Below are positions 30,179-40,117 of a stretch of DNA of 64,000 nt, piece after piece (positions within the stretch are counted from its first letter, which is position 1; the number at the start of each line of letters is the position of its first letter). This DNA is from Leishmania mexicana MHOM/GT/2001/U1103 (lineage: Eukaryota; Euglenozoa; Kinetoplastea; Trypanosomatida; Trypanosomatidae): NCBI RefSeq assembly GCF_000234665.1, contig NC_018331.1:1-64000 (forward strand). The letters run 5' to 3'. The translations under genes and the position numbers were made by a program. The notes under the pieces were generated by a model. It was not told where the DNA came from and did no database searches. It saw nothing but the letters and a program-made list of their open reading frames with translations.

Positions 30179-31863
30179 CGTCGCACTCACAAGTCGAAGG
30201 GATCGGGAGGAATAACAAAGAAAGAGCGAGATTCGATGTAACCACCAATGAGGAGAGCAATGCTCAGAAGGCTTTCTACTGCGCTGCCACGAAGACTCAA
30301 GGGAAAAAAGTGACTCAAACACGTATGAACAAAAAAGAACATTAGCAACGCCGCAGCCCGTTTCGTACCGGCGCACGCACACACACACACACACGCAGAT
30401 ACAGGAAGGGGCAAACTCACAATCGAGGAGAGAGCAAGGTGAAGAAAAGGTTAAAACAAAAGAAAATATCGCAGCTCTGTAAAGAAATCGGTGGGCTCGT
30501 TTTTGTTGTTGTTTCTTGCGAAAAAGGGGAGCAAGAGAGGAGCACAGAGATGGCGTGAAAGCGTGTAAAAGGGAAGAGAGACGGCAGGGGTGGAGCAGCG
30601 AAGGAAGTGTCAAGGAAACGAAAACGTGCATCGAAGGACAGAGAGACGTGAAGCCGCTGCATTCATCGATGAAAACGATGGTGCCGAATGTATCCACAGA
30701 CGGTGATCAGCGAGGGAAAGAGTCATTAAGCACGCGTCGGATCTTCGCGCCGCAACTCTTGCATTTCGCGACACGATGATCGGAGGAGCGGCTGCAGATG
30801 CAGCTTTCGCACCGTTCACTTGCCACTACTTCTGCAGACCAGCTGCTCACCACAGCGGAGCGCGAGCCCCTACGAGGAAAGGAGAGAAGGCACCCCGGGC
30901 CCTCTCCTCTTGCGTCGTGGCGACGACGCGCGCCACGGTCTGCAACGGTGGCTGTTACAGGAACCGCTTCCTGTCTCTGCTTTACCCATCCCACAACCAC
31001 TCTCGGCCCATTCAGCGTCGCATCACAGCCGAAAGAAGGCAGAAATGATGCGTAAAAGGAGGAGCACGGAATCGAGATAAGCTGGCGCGTTGCAAAGTTC
31101 CCTCAGCATTTGATTTCGTTTTCTTTTTCTGTGCAGAAGTCCAACATACGAAAACCTTTTTCTTTGAAAAGACTGTAGAGCGCACAGACTGGGATGGCTA
31201 CTTGACGCACAGGTTTTCATCTTACATTTACAAAGAGAAATGGAAAAGTAAAAAGGGAGCATAAAAAAAACAGAGAGAGAAGAAAACAAGAAATGCTTGT
31301 TACACACGCGCACACACATTCAGACCCACATGCAGACAGACAGACAGAGATATGTATATATAGTGAGATAGAGAGATGTACGCAAACACGCACACACACA
31401 CACATCATCATCTGAGCAAGGTAGTTACTGTAATCATTTACGTTCATTTTTCGTTTTCCGTCTGCCCGTCTTTAACGCATTTTTAGCTCGTCTCCTTTGT
31501 TCTCATTACTTTGCCATCATTTCGCTCCCCGTGCGTCTGCTTGGGCCGCCATCCTTTTTTTTCGTTTCTGTTCTTTTCTTTTCCGGCCAGATCATTTTTT
31601 TCGGCGTTAAATAAAGTTTCACAGCCCTCGCACGTGTGCATTGCCCCGTTCTCTCGCGCGCCTACTCACTGCGCGGTCCTATTCTGGAGGGGTCGGCGTG
31701 TACGAGAGTCATACAAGCACGAGGTAAATAGATGAAGCCAAAGTCGTGGGCAAAAATACAAAGACACAGAAAGGCACATAATCACACCGACACAAAGCTG
31801 AAGGAAGAAGGGCACGTACCGCTTTCCATATCTTCTTATCTTACGTATGCCGCCGCCATCTCA
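30179..31863. other. Long intergenic region: ZFP2-like 3' UTR / RING-CH 5' UTR
   Basis: No gene seen in 1.7 kb. It contains the RING-CH splice signal (30186-30230), a CA run (30378-30394), a GATA/TATA-rich low-complexity patch (31345-31380) and another CA run near 31387-31405. Confidence 0.7.
30186..30230 (-). promoter_or_regulatory. Polypyrimidine tract and AG trans-splice acceptor
   Basis: On the minus strand, CTCTTTCTTTGTTATTCCTC continues through CCGATCCCTTCGACTTGTG to AG at 30186-30187, eight bases or so before the ATG at 30178. It excludes the longer upstream open frame from the coding region. Confidence 0.55.
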
Positions 31864-32211
31864 TTAAGCGCTCGCAGGGGCATCGTTTCGAGGCTGGCTC
31901 GCGGGATTACGGAGCTCCTCGGCGCCGTGCGCAAATGCGCAGCGATCGCCCCATGCGCAGTTACCGTTTTTCTCCCAGTAGATGCACATCTTTGACTTCA
32001 TCTTCGTCCTATCGATACCCTGGCGGCCGCCACGGTATCCCGCCCCGCGACCGCGGCCGTTGTTGTAGTACGGCTCGTAGGCGGTCGAGGGGATACTCCA
32101 GTGGGTGGTCTTGGTGTTGTGGTCGATGTAGTAGGGCTTTCCATCGGCAGTGTACGACAGCTGCCAGCCAGGTGGCAACATAGGCGGCTGGCCAAAGTAC
32201 GCTTGCTGCAT
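31864..32211 (-). CDS. ZFP2: WW-domain CCCH zinc-finger protein (ZFP2-like)
   Basis: 115 residues. A WW domain at 12-41 (LPPGW...[12 protein letters not shown], with W16, W38 and P41) is followed by a Gly/Arg-rich linker ([14 protein letters not shown], 52-65) and one CCCH finger, C76-x8-C85-x5-C91-x3-H95. This matches the small trypanosomatid ZFP1/2/3 group, RNA-binding regulators of life-cycle differentiation in T. brucei; ZFP2 and ZFP3 carry the WW domain. The WW domain would bind Pro-rich or PPxY partners, and a CCCH protein with PPKY is two genes upstream. The ATG is chosen because it opens the compact protein; the frame is open upstream without domain content. Confidence 0.9.
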   Translation of the reverse strand: MQQAYFGQPPMLPPGWQLSYTADGKPYYIDHNTKTTHWSIPSTAYEPYYNNGRGRGAGYRGGRQGIDRTKMKSKMCIYWEKNGNCAWGDRCAFAHGAEELRNPASQPRNDAPASA

Positions 32212-33116
32212 GTTGATAGAAGTCGAGTTAGTTAAGAGGATTATTATCTTACTCTGCGGGGAAAGCAGCGGCAAAACACGGTGTCGGCGTCGAGGCACAC
32301 GATCCGCAGTAGGAGACGTAGAAAGAGAGCCCAGGCGTGTTGAGGTATGTACAAGCACGTGTATATGTGCGTGTGTTGGACAATGGCGGGGAAGGGAAAA
32401 GAAAGGAGACGATGAGAGTGAAGGACAGAAAAGGTGGTGCGGGAGAAGTCCCTGAGAAAGGACAGCGACGTGCGTCGGGTGCAGCGTCGGTGACTCCGAC
32501 AGCCAGACCGACCGAACCGAGACGCCAACTAACCGTGAAACACCAAAAGCAGCTGCCAACGTCCATGGAACGACGACATAAGAACGCACCAAAATAGACT
32601 GGGGCAGGAGAGGGAAGGACGGGGCTTAGGTACTCGGAGAAACACACATGCGCAGTACACCTTCTCCCGTCGCTGCCATCCACGGAAGAGCGACAGACTG
32701 CGAGATACCTTCAAAGAGCCGTCCATCACCGTGCTCCTCACCGAGCGCGTGTTACTCGCATGTAGTCGTTCTTTTTGTTTTGCTTCGTTACAAGGGCGCA
32801 GGAGGCGCACTGTAAAACGGCGACGGGAACCTGCGCACAGCAGGCAAACAAACTAAAAGAGTGAGCAACTCCAACAACTTAAAACAGAACGAGAGGAGCG
32901 GAGTGGAGACACACTGAGGAGGGAGAGAAAAGGCGCTGATGTCGGCTTCTCCACGCTGGGAGCTAGTATACATGAATGTCGGCCAGCGGCCCTGCCCTGA
33001 CGCCTAGCAAATGGGTGCAACTACAGACTCAGTAGCTTCACGGTCCGCTGCAGTGCACACACGCGACTGCTGGGGAGGGAGAAGTGGGTCGCAAATGGCA
33101 AGGTCGCATGGGACGG
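32212..33116. other. Intergenic: unknown-gene 3' UTR / ZFP2-like 5' UTR
   Basis: No gene seen. Upstream of 32211 the minus strand has pyrimidine-rich stretches. Frames on both strands lack domains. Confidence 0.65.
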
Positions 33117-33848
33117 TTAGTAGTACGTGTAAAGGCCTTTGGAAGGGCGGCAGCACTGCATTCTATCCACATATCGATTATTTGTGTCAAAAGGGAGATC
33201 AGTAAAGCAGTGTCGTGTCGCCAGCTTTGTGCTTCGGCCCACTGCGTAGGGTTTGACCGCTCCGAGGGAACGACTGAAACTCCCTATCCACTGTTCAATA
33301 CGCGTAGGGACATGCGGCCGGGGAGTAACCAGAGCCGCCCGGTGCTTCTCCGCCACCGCTTTGCGTGGATCCCTACTTTCGGTAGCATTGCCGTGAGGCG
33401 ACTCAGCCGCTACCAGCGTACCTAAAGCGTCACGCACGAGCGACGTTCTCTTGAGCTGAGCTGCACCCGGTTGGGTACCATCGTCGGCCTTAAAGTCCTT
33501 AATTGTCTTGTATTGATTGGTAGAGGTGGGGGTGTAGAGGGGCTTGCGGGTCTTATCTCGTGGTGTAGCCTTCGTCTGCGGGAGCGCACATCCGTGTCTC
33601 GATACGCGAGCACTGTCAAAGGTGTCCTCGTTGGCCCGTATAGCTGCTACGGTTTTCATCACCTCCATGCGCTGTTTGAGGAGGACGGACTCGGCGCTTT
33701 CCTTCGGCACACGCGCTCCGTACGGTGTAACGGCATTCCGTGAGACTTGACTGAGTACCTGGGATAGCGTATCAGCGGACGGAGAAGACGTGAGAGACCG
33801 ATCCTTTTCACCGGTCACGGCTACGCGTTTGTCTTGTGACGTGAACAT
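33117..33848 (-). CDS. Hypothetical protein, basic
   Basis: 243 residues from the ATG of MFTSQDKRVAV; the frame continues only to a TTG five codons upstream. It is basic and Ser/Thr/Arg-rich, with no signal peptide, membrane helix or recognisable domain. A possible short helix lies at about 50-72 (KESAESVLLKQRMEVMKTVAAIRANED). Composition in the N-terminal two thirds is balanced like a real gene. I do not recognise a family; weak support. Confidence 0.6.
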   Translation of the reverse strand: MFTSQDKRVAVTGEKDRSLTSSPSADTLSQVLSQVSRNAVTPYGARVPKESAESVLLKQRMEVMKTVAAIRANEDTFDSARVSRHGCALPQTKATPRDKTRKPLYTPTSTNQYKTIKDFKADDGTQPGAAQLKRTSLVRDALGTLVAAESPHGNATESRDPRKAVAEKHRAALVTPRPHVPTRIEQWIGSFSRSLGAVKPYAVGRSTKLATRHCFTDLPFDTNNRYVDRMQCCRPSKGLYTYY

Positions 33849-35647
33849 GAGGGTATCTCTCAACTTCTACGACGAGTGGGCATTAGAGACTGGAGAGAGG
33901 AACAGAGAACAGAAGAAGAGAAGGCAGCAGGCAATCGGGATGTGTTGACTGGCATCTAAGCAGTGAGAGGTGTCCGACACACGCATACACGCACGTCCCC
34001 TTCTGGGTGACAACATGCTAAAGCAGTGAGCGAAGACAAAAGAGCAGTTGCCACGGCATCCACGTATACGTGCTTGTATGTGGCGATGCAGCACAGGCGA
34101 CAGCATACGAGAGAGCAGATCTGCGTGTCTGCGTTTCGAAGTCGGTTACGGCCACGTTCGCATCGCTCAGCGCCGCTTCTCTGTAGGTAGACCCACGTAC
34201 CGTTTCATCAAACTCCAACGCTCCGTTGCAGTGCTGCGACCCTTTCATCTCTGCGACTTTTGTTTTTCATTTTTGTTGGTGGTGTCGATTAATACTGGTG
34301 GTAGTGGTGGTGGGTCTTTCAGTGTTAGGAAAAGGCCAAGAGAAGGCAAAAAGAGATGAATGAAATGAAACAAGCACACGCGGAAGAAAACAGGGAAAAC
34401 ACAGAACCGGGATAACACGAACAAAAGGAACGCAGCGCACACATACGCACATACACATACATACAACAGCATAATACACGGGCAAAAAGGACGCAACGAG
34501 CTGGAAAAAGAAACTTGGCGAACCGCAAACTCTCATAAAGCAAAAGAAAATATTGACAGGGAAGAAACACAAGAACACCACCGCACGCACGTACACCATA
34601 CAGAAGGATGACAAGATGCGGGTGAAGAGAAGAAGGACCCGCAAAGAGAGCCAGCGGGGAGACGACTAAGAAAAAGAGAGGGCCGAGAAAGAGAGAGAAA
34701 GCGCAGCAGCACCTCAATGTGTGTAACGCTGGGAATGTGTGGAATGGCGAGTGTGTGCACGCGTTCCCTTCTCGGTCGTCACTCTTGTGCCGCCTCTTTC
34801 GGTTCATCTCCGCCATCGTGGTTGGGTGGCCGTGTGCGGCTCTCTCACTCGGTCCTTCACGTATGCAATGACAGGCCTCCGTCAGACATTTTCTTTGCAA
34901 GCTCCTTCTCAGCACCGCATCCTCTTCGCTGTTGTTTCCAGCGAGTCATCTCTGAGACCAAACAAATTACCCCACGCCCACAGCTCTGCGAAGTACCTCG
35001 AGCGAAAACAGACAAAACAGAGAGAACATGAACGAAAAAAATGCAGCAGGACGACTATCAGAAGGTGTGCTGCATGGAAAGATAGGAATACAGCCACGAG
35101 AGGAAGGGGGGCGGAAAAAGAACAACTGAACGCAAGTGCACTGAGGAATGTATGGAAGAAGAGAGGGAGTAGGCATCGCGACGTCGAGCATACTTGGACC
35201 GAACCATACCTCTGAGCAAGCGTCTATGCGCTTGTGTGCACGGGCAGCCTGAGCGTGCTCCATTTGCTGTGCTTGGCGTTTGAGTCGGTATCCTCAACAG
35301 CGTTTCTAAAGCGGGGCGCGCGCATACGGAGGCACGATACAACAGCGGCGTTTCGGAGGGGGGTGGAGACAGTCACAGACACAGAAGAAGAACAACGGGA
35401 GACAGTGGACGACAAGCGTAAAACGTACAAAAAAAAGTTACATTTCTTCACAGCTTACACAGAAGAAAAAAGAACAGCACGGGCCACTGGCACAGCCGTT
35501 TCGTCCATGCATCCAAAAACCAGAGCCCGACAGCACAGTTGACAGGCACACTAACACACACAGACATACACGCCTCGCTCGGCTGTGCTCTTTTCGCCAT
35601 GTTCAGTGCGGCCGCTTCTCCCGACGGCCAAACTCCAAGTGGCCGAC
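33849..35647. other. Long intergenic region: CCCH-PPxY 3' UTR / unknown 5' UTR
   Basis: No gene seen in 1.8 kb. From about 34320 to 34720 the plus strand is purine-rich, the mark of a C/T-rich 3' UTR on the sense strand. A GTGGTGGT run lies near 34280-34310. Minus-strand frames here are Phe/Leu/Cys/Ser low-complexity artefacts. Confidence 0.7.
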
Positions 35648-36304
35648 TCAGTTTTGTAGCATCAAATGGGCGAGGGTCGCAGTGGTGTCTTTCGCCGAAA
35701 CCTTCAGCGGGAATGCTAGCGCCGGAGGCAGGTTTAGCTCTAAGTACGGCTCCGGTGGATTATACTTGGGAGGGGCTGGCAGCTTTCCTATCGGCATCGT
35801 CTGCGGTGATGCTGAGCTAGAACCACTCATGGAGGGCGGCTGGTGCTTTGCGGCCTTGGTCGGGCTGAACACTCTACTCTGGCTGGCGTTCTGATTGTTG
35901 AGCATCATGGTGAGAGAGGGCCCGGTGGCCTTCAGTGGTTGGCTAGGCGTGCTTGCCGCCACCTGCGTCTGCGGAGATGCCACCGTCTTCTGCGCATTAT
36001 GAACGTTTGGGTTGAGAATGAAGCCAAGCCCGTTGACGTCAAGGTGGCGTTCATCCGGCAGCTCGTGAAGGTAGGGGCAGTTTGTCCCACGCAGACACCC
36101 GCCATTCACGAAGTACTTGCATACCTCTTGCGTACGATCGTGCGGGGGAACTACACCGGGTATTACGCCATTCACCACGCCACCGGCCTGGAGCGACATC
36201 GACTTCTTTACCCCTGACGGCATGAAGACGTAGCCGCCAGCGGTCCCAGCTGGTGGTCGAGAGCCATTCAGGGAAGGGACCGGGCTGGAAGTCATGTTCC
36301 ACAT
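35648..36304 (-). CDS. CCCH zinc-finger protein with PPxY motif
   Basis: 218 residues. A single CCCH finger, C62-x7-C70-x5-C76-x3-H80 (CKYFVNGGCLRGTNCPYLH), lies between a Gly/Val/Pro-rich N terminus and a Ser/Gln/Pro-rich C-terminal half. A canonical WW-binding PPKY is at 178-181 in a Pro-rich segment. The finger indicates RNA binding, probably to UTRs, which is the dominant mode of gene control in trypanosomatids. The PPxY makes the WW-CCCH protein encoded downstream an attractive partner, as reported for ZFP1-ZFP3 in T. brucei. This protein is not itself a ZFP1 sequence as far as I can tell. The ATG at 36302-36304 is used. Confidence 0.88.
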   Translation of the reverse strand: MWNMTSSPVPSLNGSRPPAGTAGGYVFMPSGVKKSMSLQAGGVVNGVIPGVVPPHDRTQEVCKYFVNGGCLRGTNCPYLHELPDERHLDVNGLGFILNPNVHNAQKTVASPQTQVAASTPSQPLKATGPSLTMMLNNQNASQSRVFSPTKAAKHQPPSMSGSSSASPQTMPIGKLPAPPKYNPPEPYLELNLPPALAFPLKVSAKDTTATLAHLMLQN

Positions 36305-37679
36305 CTTTCGCTACGAGACAGGAGAGGGAGATACAGAGCCTAAAAAAAGAAACAAAAAAAGAGGAGCACGCTCCACACTGCGCAGACTCGGCAAGAACTC
36401 AGGGCGGAGGAGGTGAGTGAAGGCTAAGCTTGTGAGTGAGTAGGGGAAAAGGGAGAAGTTAAAGTTAGGAAGAATGAAGCCCAGAATGTGAAGCGAAAAT
36501 GCTGAACCGTGTCTGCGTGCACTGATGTATAAGACCTGACTGAGTGATGAGTGATGGCCTGCAAAGAATTGGTTTTGTGGGAGAAAGGAATGATGGCTCA
36601 AACGTGTGCCCTGCTGCAGCAGCAGATGTGATGGAGGCGCCTTCAATGGTGTGGAGGTGTGGGTGCAGGTGCGCCTGTCACTGAGCGGCTCTCGTTGGTT
36701 GCTGCTTCTCTGCCGTCGATTCCGTCGTGCCACTGATCCCTTGTCCTCTCCTGTTCTGCACGTGCCAGAATCAAGATGAATAAAAAGCGAAAAGCCGCAG
36801 CCCTGAGTGTTTGCTTTTCGCTGGCGTCAGCAGCCGCTGGACTCGATGAAATGTGCGTCGCTGCTGCGCGTATGCAGGAAAAAGTGAGGATGCAGCGGAA
36901 AGTCAGTAGAGGCTGGAACCGTCGAGTCACACACACACACACCTTCAGCGAGCGGACACGCACACACGCCAACACCCGGTGGTGTTTTGCTCACTATTGG
37001 TCCTTTCCTTTTATGCTGTTGGTGTAACTGTGAATGTTCTACCGCGTGTGTGTGTGCTCTCATTTCACAGAGAACAAGAGAGTCTGCGGCAACCTGCACA
37101 GGCGGAAACAACGGACACCCACACGGATGTGCATTTGAACAGAAGAAAGAAGGGGCATCGAAAAGGGTGGACAGGTGGAGACAAAGTCCAGCACAACGTA
37201 CAGGACCAGTGCATGCGGTGCACCCATCACGCACCCTTGTGCTCCACGCAGCTGTCACGTCTGTAGTGTGCATACATCCGCGAGCAACAACTTCCGGAAA
37301 ACTGCACCTGGTCTCGTCGACCGCATGCGCCTAGATGCACCGCGACAGCACAGTTCCTGTGAAGCATGCATTGAACTAGAGAGAAGAGACGCCTCCACGC
37401 GTGTTATCCCTGTTCTCATCCCTCTGCGACGTTTATGTTTTCGATGTAACTCGACTGCACGAAACGTAGACCTGTAAGAACGGCTCACAACGAAACCTCG
37501 CAAAACTGTGTAGTATGGTGCGGTCTTACCAGCGACATGCACGCCACTTCGTCTCTGCCGGAGACGCGAATCACTGACGGCCGTGGGCACCACAACAAAA
37601 AAAATCCTCAACCCACAAATGGCCTCAACCATCCTCGCCTCCGGTCCATACTCCTCCCATAGCCGCTACCGCTCGACCG
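36305..37679. other. Intergenic: SET-TM 3' UTR / CCCH-PPxY 5' UTR
   Basis: No gene accepted. Minus-strand pyrimidine tracts lie at 36305-36400. A CA run is near 36928-36942. A 125-codon minus-strand ATG frame at 37255-37632 has no domain and is discussed under rejected items. Confidence 0.6.
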
Positions 37680-38675
37680 TCACAAGCTGCGGTGCTTCTC
37701 CTTTGTCCGCTCCACAATGAAGCGGCGGATGTACACAATGATGGGGATCAGAAGAACAACAAAAACAACGGTCACGGCGCCCACTGCACGGCTCTTACAC
37801 TTGACGCAGGAGCACTCAAACCCCCAGCGCTTCTTCATGGTCAGCGCCAGACGTGAGAGAGGGAGATTGTTGTCCGGCATGTAGTTGATAAAGAGCTCCT
37901 CGCCTTCGCGAATGGGCCGCACCGCGCGGGCGCTGAGGAAAAAGTTGTTTTTGATGCTGTTGTACGTAATGGAGAGCTCAACGTTCGGCTCGCAGCTGTG
38001 ATTCAAGTACGAGGCCTCGGGGAAGAGGCAGATGCCGCGGCGACCACGGTAGTCTACCTCGAAGCGGTTAAACTCGACGATGAGGGGAAGTTTCTGCAGA
38101 TCGTAAGAGGAGAATTCCCCGCTCATCAGGCAGCTGGAGCCGTTGCGGAAGGCCCCGTCGGCCCCGGGAGCACGCACCTCCTCCGCAAAGTCAAAAACGT
38201 CGCGCTCGCGAGTAAAGTAGGAAAAGCCGCCGGACATGAGCGAGAGGATGCGGTGCTTGACGTACTGCTGTTCCTGTGGCGTTCCGTAGACGACTTTGCT
38301 GAAGATCTCCTTCGTCATAATAAGCACCTGTTCTCGCAGGGGCTGGCGGTCGTTCTCACTGATGTACATGCAGTAGGCGGGCAGATTCATGACCTCACGG
38401 CCGTAACCAATCTCTCGCTCCGCAAACACGCCGCGGGCAAAGGAGCCGCCAAAGCTAGCGTTCATGTCGATCCTCACATCCGCCGTCACAAATCCACCAG
38501 GGGGCACCTCGATCTTGCCCTGAACAGACGAAACCTTGGCAAAGCTTCGAGCAGTAACAAGAAGGGAGCCGCGGTATGCGGAGGACGCTACAGTGCTCAG
38601 TGATAGGCGTGAAGCTACGCCAGACCCAAGACATCGGCGAAACGACTGCGCCGCCAGGCGGGAAGCGGCGCGCAT
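37680..38675 (-). CDS. SET-domain protein with mitochondrial presequence and C-terminal anchor
   Basis: 331 residues. The N terminus (MRAASRLAAQSFRRCLGSGVASRLSLS) is a strong mitochondrial presequence candidate. The SET domain runs from about 60: a GVFAEREIGYGREV strand, the cofactor/lysine-channel motif NHSCEPN (225-231), GEELFINYM (258-266) and a post-SET-like ECSCVKC (287-293). This pattern is SMYD/SET5-like. A membrane helix at 298-316 (VGAVTVVFVVLLIPIIVYI) and a basic tail end the protein. SET enzymes methylate lysines using S-adenosylmethionine. The MYND finger is missing. An anchored mitochondrial methyltransferase would be unusual; targeting is inferred from sequence. The open frame extends to 39089, but the presequence supports the ATG at 38675. 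Confidence 0.88.
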   Translation of the reverse strand: MRAASRLAAQSFRRCLGSGVASRLSLSTVASSAYRGSLLVTARSFAKVSSVQGKIEVPPGGFVTADVRIDMNASFGGSFARGVFAEREIGYGREVMNLPAYCMYISENDRQPLREQVLIMTKEIFSKVVYGTPQEQQYVKHRILSLMSGGFSYFTRERDVFDFAEEVRAPGADGAFRNGSSCLMSGEFSSYDLQKLPLIVEFNRFEVDYRGRRGICLFPEASYLNHSCEPNVELSITYNSIKNNFFLSARAVRPIREGEELFINYMPDNNLPLSRLALTMKKRWGFECSCVKCKSRAVGAVTVVFVVLLIPIIVYIRRFIVERTKEKHRSL

Positions 38676-39307
38676 CGCGAAGAGTGTAAAGCTGCGATGT
38701 GAGTGTGGCCGAGGCACCTCGTTTCCTTCCCTCTCCGACTCGGACCTTCCCTGAAGAGCCTCTGTCGCAGTCAAGAAGAAAGTCACGAGAGGCAAAGCGC
38801 GGGAGCCACTCACACGCGCGCCAGTGGGCGTCGGTGTGCACTCGCGTGAGCGTGTGAATGCGCTTGGATTGTAGTCAGGCTCGCGTTCGTCCCCACTGTG
38901 CACAACACAGGAAAACAACCACACACGTGGGGCGCACAAAGCAGCAGCAGAAAAAAAGATGAAGGCACCATTGGTGGGGAGAAATTGAAAACCGAAACAG
39001 ACATTCAAGATGGCGAGCGACGAACGCCAAAGAGGACGTCGGTACGGACAGAGTTCGTGCGCGTCGACAGCTACTACGCATGCGCGCACCCGAAGCTTAC
39101 AGGTATCGTTGACAAGAAGATCCCGATGATATATATCGCTTTACTTGCGCTGCGGTAACTTCCCTGCGCCTTGAAGACGAGTCACTCAAGCGCGTCTGCT
39201 GCGCAGACCCAAGCGTCGTTTCGATTCTTCGGCCATGTTGAGCAGCGCCCTTGAAACCACTCTGCGAGCCACGCACGCGTGCACATGAAAACAGGCTTTT
39301 ATTCTCT
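38676..39307. other. Intergenic upstream of the SET-TM gene
   Basis: No gene seen. A CATCGCAG acceptor-like site lies about 15 bases before the SET-TM ATG. The left half keeps the SET-TM frame open without an accepted ATG. Confidence 0.6.
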
Positions 39308-39914
39308 CAGCCTCTCCATTCTCTGCCATGGTGGCACTGAGCTTAGCTGAACTCCACGCTACCCCCGGCCCTGTCACAGGCACATCGCACGGTGCCAAGC
39401 AGCCCTACACACACGCCCTGCAGCAATGCGCCGACTCCGTCATCCGAGCACGGCCCCTGCCCCACACTCCGCAGGTCGCCCCACACCCGCCCCCATCACG
39501 CCGGCAGCCGCCTAGTGTGCATCCCCGTAGGGGTGGCGCACAGGCCCCCACACACACACACACACACCAGCAAGGGCAGTCAGGCCCGGGTGCAATGCGT
39601 TCCAGGCACGCCGACACTCTGCCTACCACATGGACGGCACAAGCGTGTTCGCTGTCGCGGGTCACCCCCGACGCCAGCGCCACCCCCAGGACCCCAGCGC
39701 CGACACACCAGTGGCCATGCATCGCGCTCACCTCCCCACGTCGTAGGCACTCGAGCCTTGTCACCATGAGAAGTGGGGTTCCGGCACTGACAGGCGGGGG
39801 GATGGGAGGGGGATGGGGGGGGATGGGAGGGGGAGGGGCTGCCTGTACTTCCCCGCATACGGTGTGGGGTGTACTGGGCGCTGACGTATCACGCAGAGTG
39901 AGGGGTGTCCGTCT
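39308..39914 (-). mobile_element. SIDER-like retroposon, copy 3
   Basis: About 607 bp, sense on the minus strand. The stretch 39335-39780 is nearly identical to copies 4 and 5. It retains the full end (AGAGTGAGGGGTGTCC) and an expanded G-rich segment (39796-39838) with several GGGGATGGGAGG-type units. It lies in the 3'-UTR position of the WD40-like gene. Open frames on either strand are by-products of GC-rich, stop-poor sequence. Confidence 0.78.
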
Positions 39915-40117
39915 GGTCAGCAGGTCCTGCATACAAACAGATTCCAAAAACGACACGCGGCAATGTAGACAAGCAGACACCCACCTGTGCGCACACACAT
40001 CCCCCTTCAGAGAATCGCTCGCCTCCAGAGTAAGAGGGCAAGTGGTAATCGTCAGCGATCGACGAGGCGCAGGAGGACACAGCAGCCGAGCGCCCCGTCG
40101 TCACCTCACACTCCTCA

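Noticed and set aside
37255..37632. 125-codon minus-strand ATG frame between the SET-TM and CCCH genes
   Set aside because: It begins only 48 bases after the SET-TM stop, shows no domain or regular composition, and leaves too little room for a normal processing signal. Spliced-leader data could revive it.
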